6,738 nucleotides of DNA, from positions 1-6,738 of the forward strand of contig CAADUS010000055.1 of the NCBI GenBank assembly GCA_900752275.1, given 5' to 3'. Shown here piece after piece: positions 1-5,298 of the stretch (the stretch's first letter is position 1; the number at the start of each line of letters is the position of its first letter). The notes under the pieces are model-generated. The model ran no database searches. It was not told the DNA's origin and saw nothing but the letters and a program-made list of their open reading frames with translations. Source of the stretch: an uncultured Collinsella sp. (GTDB lineage Bacteria; Actinomycetota; Coriobacteriia; Coriobacteriales; Coriobacteriaceae). Made by a program: the position numbers and the translations under genes.

Positions 1-413
1 CCGTCGAGCACATGCCCACCGGTGTCGACCGCTTTGGCGCCGTGGTGCAGGAGCGGGACGTTCACGATTCACTGTACTCGCTCGTGGGCGACATTCAGCG
101 GGAGGTCGAGCCGCTCGAGATCGAGGTTGTCGAGGGCCTGGCGCTCATCGCTACCGTCGGCCGTAACCTGCGCGGCCGCGCAGGTATCTCGGGCCATCTG
201 TTTGGTATGCTTGGCCAGGCCGGCGTGAGCGTGCGTATGATTTCGCAGAGCTGCGACGAGATCAACATCATTATCGGTGTCGAGGAGAAGGACTTCGACC
301 TGGCGATTCGGACCATTTACCGTGCCTTCTCCGATGAGAACGGCATTGTGAAGGTCTCCGACCTGGAGGCTTCCGCGCCGGTCGATCCCGCCCTGGCTGC
401 GCTCCACAAGTAG
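1..413 (+). CDS. lysC: Aspartate kinase, C-terminal part (5' truncated by window edge)
   Basis: Aspartate kinase phosphorylates L-aspartate to 4-phospho-aspartate, the committed step towards lysine, threonine, methionine and diaminopimelate. Only the C-terminal regulatory part is present, read from position 3 (V-E-H-M-P-T-G-V-D) to the TAG at 411-413. The opening V-E-H-M-P-T-G-V-D matches the first ACT domain of monofunctional aspartate kinases. The second ACT domain follows as A-T-V-G-R-N-L-R-G-R-A-G-I-S-G, then R-M-I-S-Q-S and E-I-N-I-I-I-G-V. These domains bind the feedback effector, usually lysine and/or threonine; which one cannot be told here. The kinase catalytic domain lies outside the window, so the ATG at 12 is internal and not a start. 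asd, the next pathway enzyme, follows 174 bp downstream on the same strand. The symbol lysC is used generically (ask is also used). Confidence 0.93.
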   Translation, partial: VEHMPTGVDRFGAVVQERDVHDSLYSLVGDIQREVEPLEIEVVEGLALIATVGRNLRGRAGISGHLFGMLGQAGVSVRMISQSCDEINIIIGVEEKDFDLAIRTIYRAFSDENGIVKVSDLEASAPVDPALAALHK

Positions 414-425
414 CTACTATCTCGC

Positions 426-455
426 TAGATTTTTGGGACTCGCCTCAAAAATCTA
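426..455 (+). terminator. Hairpin downstream of aspartate kinase
   Basis: A stem lies just after the aspartate kinase stop codon. TAGATTTTTG (426-435) pairs perfectly with CAAAAATCTA (446-455), and G436-T445 plus G437-C444 extend it to 12 bp around a six-base loop. The stem is mostly A/T and is followed by GC-rich sequence, not a T run, so it is not a textbook intrinsic terminator by itself. It could stabilise the transcript 3' end or work with the GC-rich hairpin 33 bases further on. The structure is read from the sequence; the function is inferred. Confidence 0.5.
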
Positions 456-487
456 CGGCGGGGCGTTTCGTTTCGGTTTCGTTTCGA

Positions 488-521
488 CGGGGCGGGTTTC
501 GTGCCTGCCCCGTTCTTGTAT
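488..521 (+). terminator. Intrinsic terminator between aspartate kinase and asd
   Basis: A GC-rich stem of 9 bp with one G-U pair forms between 488-496 (CGGGGCGGG) and 504-512 (CCTGCCCCG) around a seven-base loop. TTCTTGTAT follows directly, a reasonable U-rich tract. This is the classical layout of a Rho-independent terminator. It would separate most aspartate kinase transcription from asd. A TATACA hexamer at 519-524, at the end of the T tract, might be a -10 element for asd, but no convincing -35 is visible. Confidence 0.65.
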
Positions 522-587
522 ACACTGGCAACAATAATCGGCCTGCTCGGCGTGCGGGCAAAAGCCACAACCTTTAAAGGGGGAAGC

Positions 588-1613
588 ATGAAACAGTACA
601 CGGTTGCTATTTTGGGCGCGACGGGAGCCGTGGGCACCCAGATGCTTGAGTGCCTCAACGAGCAGGAGTTTCCGGTCGGTAAGCTCAAGCTGCTGGCGAG
701 TGCGCGTTCCGCGGGCAAGACCGTTGAGTTCCGCGGCGAGCAGATCGTGATCGAAGAGGCTTGCCCCGAGTCCTTTGAGGGCTGTGATATTGTGCTCGGA
801 GCCGCCGGCGACGATATCGCGAAGGAGCTACTGCCCGAGGCCGTCAAGCGCGGTGCCGTCGTGGTCGACAACAGCCATGCCTTCCGCATGGATCCCGAGG
901 TGCCGCTGGTCGTGCCCGAGATCAATGCCGACGATATCAAGTGGCATCACGGCCTTATCGCCAATCCCAACTGCGCGACCATCATCGGCCTGGTTCCTAC
1001 ATGGCCGCTGCACCAGCTTGCTGGCGTGAAGCGCATGATCGTCTCGACGTATCAGGCGGCTTCGGGCGCTGGCGCTCCCGGTATGGCCGAGCTCGAGGCT
1101 CAGCTGGCCGCCCTGGGCCGCGGCGAGGAGATTCCCGAGCCGCGTGCATTTGCCGCCCAGCTGGCGAGAAACCTAATTCCGCAGATTGGTGGCGTCAAGG
1201 AGGAAGGCTTTACCTCCGAGGAGATGAAGCTGCAAAACGAGGGCCGCAAGATCATGCACCTGCCCGAGCTGCGCGTGAACTGCACCTGCGTGCGCGTGCC
1301 CGTGCTGCGTTCGCACTCCGAGAGCATTACGCTCGAGTTTGAGCGCGACATTACGGTTGACGAGGCCCGTGCTGCGCTGGCTGCTGCTCCCGGCGTCAAG
1401 CTGGTTGACGATATGGTTGCCGAGGATGCACACGACCGCTTCCCCATGCCGATGGATACGTCCGACCAGGATCTGATTTGGGTCGGCCGCGTGCGTCGCG
1501 ACATCTCGAACCCCGAGGCCGCGCGCGGTATCACCTTCTGGTGCTGCGGCGACCAAATCCGTAAGGGCGCGGCAACCAACGCCGTCCAGATCGCTAAGCT
1601 GCTCTGCGAGTAG
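588..1613 (+). CDS. asd: Aspartate-semialdehyde dehydrogenase
   Basis: This enzyme reduces 4-phospho-aspartate to aspartate-4-semialdehyde with NADPH, feeding the lysine/diaminopimelate and threonine/methionine branches in the cytosol. The product has 341 residues, normal for the family. The N-terminal nucleotide-binding motif G-A-T-G-A-V-G is at residues 10-16. The catalytic cysteine is C129 in N-P-N-C-A-T. A substrate-binding segment Y-Q-A-A-S-G-A-G follows, and R-V-P-V-L-R-S-H-S-E carries the conserved His. The C-terminal R-K-G-A-A-T-N-A-V-Q-I-A helix is also typical. The start is the ATG at 588, preceded by a strong AAAGGGGG ribosome-binding site; the frame is open back to a GTG at 501, but that stretch is terminator and leader sequence with no homology. 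Residues 94-100 read D-N-S-H-A-F-R where many homologues have D-N-S-S-A-F-R, a mild variation. A pathway partner of the upstream aspartate kinase. Confidence 0.97.
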   Translation: MKQYTVAILGATGAVGTQMLECLNEQEFPVGKLKLLASARSAGKTVEFRGEQIVIEEACPESFEGCDIVLGAAGDDIAKELLPEAVKRGAVVVDNSHAFRMDPEVPLVVPEINADDIKWHHGLIANPNCATIIGLVPTWPLHQLAGVKRMIVSTYQAASGAGAPGMAELEAQLAALGRGEEIPEPRAFAAQLARNLIPQIGGVKEEGFTSEEMKLQNEGRKIMHLPELRVNCTCVRVPVLRSHSESITLEFERDITVDEARAALAAAPGVKLVDDMVAEDAHDRFPMPMDTSDQDLIWVGRVRRDISNPEAARGITFWCCGDQIRKGAATNAVQIAKLLCE

Positions 1614-1625
1614 TGCGACCTGTCC

Positions 1626-1755
1626 GGCGGGGGCCGGGCTTAGTTTTCAGAACGTCCTCGACCATGTGTGGCGCCTTGGCTTGCTCCTTCGGAGCCGCGG
1701 ACAAGGCGCCACACTGGTCTGCGGAGTGTTCTGAAAACTAAGCCCGACCCCCGCC
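1626..1755. repeat. 130-bp long-stem imperfect palindrome
   Basis: The outer arms, 1626-1653 and 1728-1755, are 28 bases each and match as inverted repeats at 27 of 28 positions. After an internal loop a second stem forms between 1660-1678 and 1702-1719 (18 bp with T1665 bulged), built around GTGTGGCGCCTTG. The tip is GCTCC-TTC-GGAGC (1683-1695). Almost the whole element therefore folds into one hairpin. It begins 12 bases after the asd stop codon and has no T run, so it is not an ordinary terminator, though it could impede transcription or protect mRNA ends. No clear target-site duplication is seen. It is probably an interspersed palindromic repeat of the genome (REP- or MITE-like), but copy number cannot be judged from one window. 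Confidence 0.8.
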
Positions 1756-1964
1756 TGCGGTGACGTTGCTGCGAGCGGCCTGCGATGGGGCCGTTGTTGG
1801 TTGGGGCCGCTGGGCTGATGTGGGGGCGCGTGGCTGTTGCGGGCCCTGGTTCTGGCGGCGGCCCCGGCGCTTCGCGCCTGCCGCCTTGGGGGACTGTGGG
1901 GCGCGGCCGGTAGCTGTGGCGCGTTGCGCCTGCTGCCTGCGGGGACTTTGGGGTGGGGCCGAAT
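1756..1964. other. GC-skewed spacer with an imperfect tandem duplication; no credible gene
   Basis: This stretch between the two palindromic elements is very G-rich on the + strand. It holds an imperfect direct duplication: 1871-1908 and 1924-1960 align at 31 of 38 columns, a period of about 53 bp. On the - strand it is open and would encode a basic, Pro/Gln/Arg-rich tail (P-Q-S-P-K-A-A-G-A-K-R-R-G-R-R) ending at a TAG inside the neighbouring palindrome (1738-1740). Such tails occur at the ends of RNA-binding proteins such as DEAD-box helicases, so a decayed gene end is possible. No conserved domain is visible, and upstream on the - strand the reading frame enters the inverted-repeat element. 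No gene is called. Confidence 0.5.
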
Positions 1965-2146
1965 CGAAGGTGAATGGTTTTCCGAGAAGTGAACGACCTA
2001 TTTTGGACCCTTGAAGCATCGGCATATTTTGGCCGCCATTTCCTGCGGTTTTATCGCATGAATCCTGCTGTTTTGCAGTCAAAAAATGCGGATGCTTCGG
2101 GGCCCTAGTTTTACTCGTTCACTTCTCGGAAAACCATTCACCTTCG
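1965..2146. mobile_element. 182-bp MITE-like element with perfect 32-bp terminal inverted repeats
   Basis: The left end, 1965-1996 (starting CGAAGGTGAATGG), is the exact reverse complement of the right end, 2115-2146. Symmetric 16-base unpaired segments follow on each side. A second inverted pair, 2013-2030 with 2081-2098, then matches at 16 of 18 positions (GAAGCATC-GCAT-TTTT). The central 50 bases contain no gene. A short, non-coding element with long perfect terminal repeats is what a non-autonomous miniature transposon (MITE) looks like, but a large REP-type palindrome is an alternative. No target-site duplication is evident at the edges, and no transposase is in the window. The structure is certain; mobility is inferred. 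Confidence 0.7.
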
Positions 2147-2196
2147 TTTTTGCCGGACATCGTTTTGGGCGTTGCGACTCGGTATCGGCCGATATT

Positions 2197-2236
2197 GAGA
2201 GGGAAAACGCCCTCTCTTGGACAATCGAGTTTGTCC
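2197..2236 (+). promoter_or_regulatory. Two adjacent short hairpins upstream of ogt
   Basis: GAGAGGG (2197-2203) pairs with CCCTCTC (2210-2216) around AAAACG. Two bases later GGACAA (2219-2224) pairs with TTGTCC (2231-2236) around TCGAGT. They lie about 70-110 bp before the ogt start, upstream of a TATTAT hexamer (2272-2277) that could be its -10 box, although no good -35 is visible at the right distance. They may be operator dyads or, if transcribed, RNA hairpins. Neither matches a regulator motif that I recognise. Confidence 0.35.
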
Positions 2237-2304
2237 GGACGTATCTGCGAGGTTGTCTGCACAATTCGCGGTATTATGGTGCGGAGTTTTGAAAGGAGCC
2301 GCTG

Positions 2305-2883
2305 GTGGTCACGACGACGTTTGCTTCGCCTTTGGGCGAAATCCTGCTTGCCGCTGATGGCCGCGGTTTGACGGGGCTTTGGTTTGAGGGGCAGGAGCAC
2401 TTTGGCTCTACGCTGCTCAAAGAGGATGCGGAGTATGTCGTAGGTGCCGATGCGGTTTCTGGTACCGGTGGGATGTCTTCGGTGAGTCCGGCAAATGGCG
2501 CGGCTTCTTCGGTGCTTGAGCGTTCTTGGGCGTGGCTGAATGCTTATTTTGCGGGGCAGGAGCCTCGGTTTACGCCGCCGTTGCATATGATTGGTACGGC
2601 GTTTCAGCGCGAGGTTTGGTTTGAGCTGCTTTCTATCCCGCGTGGCGAGGTCGCTACGTATGGTGAGATCGCCCAGCGTGTTGCGGCTCGACATCGTGTG
2701 CCGGGAAACGAGGCTCCTGTTGTGTCCCCACGTGCCGTGGGGGCTGCGGTTGCACGCAATCCCATTTCGATTATCGTGCCGTGCCATCGCGTGGTTGCCG
2801 CCGACGGCTCGCTTAACGGATATGCCGGCGGGCTTGATCGCAAGGAGTGGCTGCTTCGGCTTGAGGGCGCGTACGAGGAATAA
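2305..2883 (+). CDS. ogt: Methylated-DNA--protein-cysteine S-methyltransferase (O6-alkylguanine-DNA alkyltransferase)
   Basis: This is a suicide DNA-repair protein that moves the alkyl group from O6-alkylguanine (and O4-alkylthymine) to its own cysteine. The 192-residue product opens with the N-terminal ribonuclease-H-like segment (F-A-S-P-L-G-E-I-L-L-A-A-D, then G-L-W-F-E-G-Q-E-H-F). The DNA-binding/catalytic domain has F-Q-R-E-V-W, the R-G-E-V-A-T-Y-G-E-I-A helix-turn-helix entry, R-A-V-G-A-A-V-A-R-N-P, and the active-site I-I-V-P-C-H-R-V with acceptor Cys160, followed by G-Y-A-G-G-L-D-R-K. The start is the GTG at 2305, six bases after GAAAGGAG (2291-2298). Residues about 40-70 are a Ser/Gly/Ala-rich insert, and about eight extra residues occur near 130-141, making it longer than a typical 155-170-residue Ogt. 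No Ada-type regulatory domain is present. It converges with the ClC/Abi remnants on the other strand. Confidence 0.96.
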   Translation: MVTTTFASPLGEILLAADGRGLTGLWFEGQEHFGSTLLKEDAEYVVGADAVSGTGGMSSVSPANGAASSVLERSWAWLNAYFAGQEPRFTPPLHMIGTAFQREVWFELLSIPRGEVATYGEIAQRVAARHRVPGNEAPVVSPRAVGAAVARNPISIIVPCHRVVAADGSLNGYAGGLDRKEWLLRLEGAYEE

Positions 2884-2946
2884 CGTTCGAGCACTTTGCA
2901 TAGCCAAGACGCCGTTTCCGGTTGAGACCGCCTGCTTGGACATCCA

Positions 2947-2973
2947 TCTACGCCCGCTTTTGCAGGGCGTAGA
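2947..2973. terminator. Hairpin between the convergent ogt gene and ClC remnant
   Basis: TCTACGCCC (2947-2955) pairs perfectly with GGGCGTAGA (2965-2973), and a GC pair can extend the stem towards a TTTT loop. It spans the stop codon of the ClC-like remnant (2948-2950) and lies 63 bp after the ogt stop, where a bidirectional terminator would be expected. No clear T run follows on either strand, so the terminator reading is tentative. Confidence 0.35.
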
Positions 2974-3160
2974 TCGACTTATCCATGTTGAACAGGTAAG
3001 CCACGACGCAGACAATAAAGAACTTCGGCAAGTCGCCAAAGCCGAAGACTTCGCAGCCAATAAGGATCGGCGCGAGCAGCGTATTGGTGGCGCCGCCAAA
3101 GACGGCGGCGTATCCCAGCGCGGCGCAAAGCGCGATGGGCATGCCGAGTTGAGCCTCGTT
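2948..3160 (-). pseudogene. C-terminal remnant of a ClC-type chloride channel/transporter
   Basis: The - strand frame ending at the TAG at 2948-2950 reads L-C-A-A-L-G-Y-A-A-V-F-G-G-A-T-N-T-L-L-A-P-I-L-I-G, then F-F-I-V-C-V-V-A-Y-L-F and I-Y-A-L-Q. This matches the last membrane segments of bacterial ClC proteins, where A-A-L-G-x-x-A-V-F-x-G-A-T-N-T-P and V-V-A-Y-L-F-S-G precede the C-terminus. Only about 65-70 residues remain of a protein normally over 400 long. Everything upstream (selectivity filter and earlier helices) is gone, replaced by the 5' part of an Abi-family gene in another frame. The homologous segment seems to begin around 3140-3160. The ATG at 3140-3142 is probably internal. 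It is judged a non-functional remnant. Confidence 0.72.
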
Positions 3161-3510
3161 ATGGCGACATCTGGGTAACAGAAAGGCCCGCGTTCCTCAG
3201 AGGCAAGATAGGCAATTCTGCTTCTGAGGTAGATCTCAATTCTGTCGACCGCATCAAACATTAACTGCCGGAGGGCTCGGTCAAATTCATACGTGTAGAT
3301 GATGGTTTCGAATGTTGTGCCTTCGCGAAAGATGGTAATCCCGGACTTGCATTTGGTTTTGCAGGGAAACCAGTAGGCCGACAGTTTGTAGTGGCCGACT
3401 TCGACCAAAGCTCGCTCGAGTTCGTTTTGATCAGAGCACTTAAGACCCTTGTTTTCTGTCAATAGTGCTATCTGTTCGTTGATGGATATCCGCGACTTCC
3501 GGTATTTCAT
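3161..3510 (-). pseudogene. N-terminal fragment of an Abi_2-family abortive-infection protein (AbiD/AbiF-like)
   Basis: From the ATG at 3508-3510, preceded by AGAGG at good spacing, the - strand encodes I-N-E-Q-I-A-L-L, G-H-Y-K-L-S-A-Y-W-F-P (residues 39-49), F-R-E-G-T-T-F-E-T-I and Y-E-F-D-R-A-L-R-Q-L-M-F-D-A-V-D-R-I-E-I-Y-L-R-S-R-I-A-Y (74-101). This pattern is characteristic of the Abi_2 phage-defence family. After G-P-F-C-Y-P-D (about residue 114) similarity stops and the sequence becomes ClC remnant in a different frame. Family members are usually about 300 residues and carry a downstream HEPN-type R-x4-6-H motif, absent here, so the product should be inactive. The frame stays open to 2119, but that part is antisense to ogt. 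The lower G+C and A-rich codons fit horizontal origin. Confidence 0.75.
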
Positions 3511-3681
3511 TTAAGCCTCTTGATAGAAAAAGGGCTGGAGTTGCGCATCGTTGAGAGGCTTTCCAGCTTTAGCAAAACAAACTTATAAGATGCGACGGGC
3601 CACGTCAGGATAATTACCGGACGGCCTAGGTGGCGGCTGGTTGACTGGCTTAAAACCTAGCGCGTGAAATGACGCTCCATG

Positions 3682-4320
3682 CTATTCGGCGCGCTTGATA
3701 GGATGACGAACCACAGTCTTAAGTTTCTCCGGTGCACTTTTGCGTGGATCGGAGAGATAGATTTCGTGATGGAAACGGGTGTCTGAGAAGTCGGGGACAT
3801 AGCCCTGCTCGGTCGTGTATTCATTCATAGCGCCTACGGTCGCCGGTTCGTTGTCGTAGGGCCCGGTGTGCATGCATTGAACGCAGAGACCCTCGTCAAC
3901 TTTAAGCAGCTCGACGGCAGAAAAGTCCAGTTTCTTTTTGGTCGTGGCTTCCGCGACTGCCCAGTCAAAGTCATCTCGGGTGACGAAATCGGGCAGGCGG
4001 ATGCACGAGATAAAGTTGAAATCGTCCTTGCGTACATAATCGATGTCGCCGCTCGGGGAGTCTTGCCACCAGAATCCCTCGAGCGGCGGTACTACAAAGT
4101 CGAAATAGCCCTCGATACTCCTTGAGCCTTTCTTCGACATCTTGACGGTATAGGCGATGCCGTAAAGCAGTGGCAGGGCGTTTTGATACTCGCCACCTTC
4201 GGTATTTGGGTCGCCCTTTCCGCGAACGGCAACGTAGCTCATAGGCGGGACAGTTACGATACTCGGCTTGCTTGCAGGTTTGTAGAGCTCCTTGCATTCC
4301 TTCTTAAAGTCGAACGCCAT
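3682..4320 (-). CDS. GyrI-like small-molecule-binding domain protein
   Basis: This is a 212-residue soluble protein of the GyrI-like (PF06445-type) superfamily. Recognisable segments are F-D-F-K-K-E-C-K-E-L-Y at the N-terminus, T-V-P-P-M-S-Y-V-A-V-R-G-K-G-D-P-N (23-39), P-L-E-G-F-W-W-Q-D (79-87), L-P-D-F-V-T (109-114), V-D-E-G-L-C-V-Q-C-M-H-T-G-P-Y (141-155), H-H-E-I-Y-L-S-D (184-191) and V-V-R-H-P-I-K (203-209). No DNA-binding domain is attached, so it is not a BmrR/Rob-type regulator. In this fold known members bind drugs, inhibit gyrase (E. coli SbmC/GyrI) or, for some stand-alone proteins, hydrolyse cyclopropane-containing DNA alkylators. W84/W85, E186 and Y188 are candidate pocket residues by inference. 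The ATG follows AGAAAGG (4329-4335) by 8 bases. A LexA-type box lies upstream, so DNA-damage induction is likely. The exact substrate is unknown. Confidence 0.88.
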   Translation of the reverse strand: MAFDFKKECKELYKPASKPSIVTVPPMSYVAVRGKGDPNTEGGEYQNALPLLYGIAYTVKMSKKGSRSIEGYFDFVVPPLEGFWWQDSPSGDIDYVRKDDFNFISCIRLPDFVTRDDFDWAVAEATTKKKLDFSAVELLKVDEGLCVQCMHTGPYDNEPATVGAMNEYTTEQGYVPDFSDTRFHHEIYLSDPRKSAPEKLKTVVRHPIKRAE

Positions 4321-4361
4321 GTTGGCCGCCTTTCTGCGTATTGGCCTACTTAGATAGCGGG

Positions 4362-4390
4362 ATCATATCATAGAGACGAACAGCTGTTCG
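4362..4390 (-). promoter_or_regulatory. Putative promoter of the GyrI-like gene
   Basis: Read on the - strand, two overlapping TATGAT hexamers (4372-4367 and 4367-4362) give a good -10 box. For the downstream one, 17 bp upstream is CGAACA (4390-4385), a weak -35 (three of six consensus bases) lying inside the palindrome described separately. Transcription would begin near 4355, leaving about 35 untranslated bases that include the ribosome-binding site. Confidence 0.5.
4377..4390. promoter_or_regulatory. LexA (SOS) box upstream of the GyrI-like gene
   Basis: CGAACAGCTGTTCG is a perfect 14-bp palindrome that fits the Gram-positive/actinobacterial LexA operator CGAAC-N4-GTTCG at all ten defined positions. 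Read on the - strand it also has the preceding T of the actinobacterial T-CGAAC-N4-GTTCG-A form. Its centre is about 63 bp upstream of the GyrI-like start codon and it covers the putative -35 region, a repressing position. By simple base-frequency arithmetic a ten-position match is expected about 0.006 times in a window this size. LexA binding is inferred from the motif alone; lexA is not in the window. Confidence 0.8.
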
Positions 4391-4506
4391 AATGATTCGG
4401 CTGACAGATAGAGATGCGTGCGTTGTGTTTGGCGGTCGGCCTGACCCCGTCGATGATTTCTCTGCCTCCCCGGCGCCTCATCTATGGCTGTCGTTTCCCC
4501 ATATAA

Positions 4507-4575
4507 AACCTGCCAAAATGAACCTGTCCCTTTTTGGTCGGTGCGAAATGGGTAATACTAAAGAGTTATCCGACC
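4507..4575 (+). repeat. Short direct and inverted repeats upstream of the ABC exporter operon
   Basis: AACCTG occurs twice, at 4507-4512 and 4521-4526 (14 bp apart). CCAAAA (4513-4518) can pair with TTTTGG (4532-4537), and GGTCGG (4536-4541) with CCGACC (4570-4575). A TATAAA (4502-4507) and a TAATAC (4553-4558) are possible -10 boxes for the ABC operon, but neither has a good -35 at standard spacing. The area probably contains the operon promoter and perhaps an operator; no regulator can be assigned. The rest of 4391-4591 shows nothing recognisable. Confidence 0.3.
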
Positions 4576-4591
4576 AGATGGGAACCGATCG

Positions 4592-5293
<702 letters not shown>

Positions 5294-5298
5294 CGCCC

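Noticed and set aside
501..587. Upstream GTG start for asd, adding 29 residues
   Set aside because: The extra codons lie in the terminator hairpin and leader, show no homology, and the ATG at 588 has a strong ribosome-binding site.
1738..2082. - strand frame of 114 codons
   Set aside because: It begins inside the MITE-like element and ends inside the 130-bp palindrome; it has no conserved domain and low complexity. Kept only as an observation about a possible decayed gene tail.
2231..2277. Standard promoter for ogt pairing TTGTCC or TTGTCT with TATTAT
   Set aside because: TTGTCT (2253-2258) is only 13 bp and TTGTCC (2231-2236) 35 bp from TATTAT, so neither has an acceptable spacer; only the -10-like hexamer is noted.
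2119..3160. Long - strand continuation of the Abi frame (whole frame 463 codons, 2119-3510)
   Set aside because: Only the first ~115 codons resemble Abi_2. The rest runs out of frame over the ClC remnant and antisense to ogt, giving Arg/Pro/Ser-rich sequence with no domain, and it ends inside the inverted-repeat element.
2591..3178. + strand frame of 195 codons overlapping the end of ogt
   Set aside because: A shadow frame through the ogt catalytic domain and the antisense of the ClC remnant; no domain.
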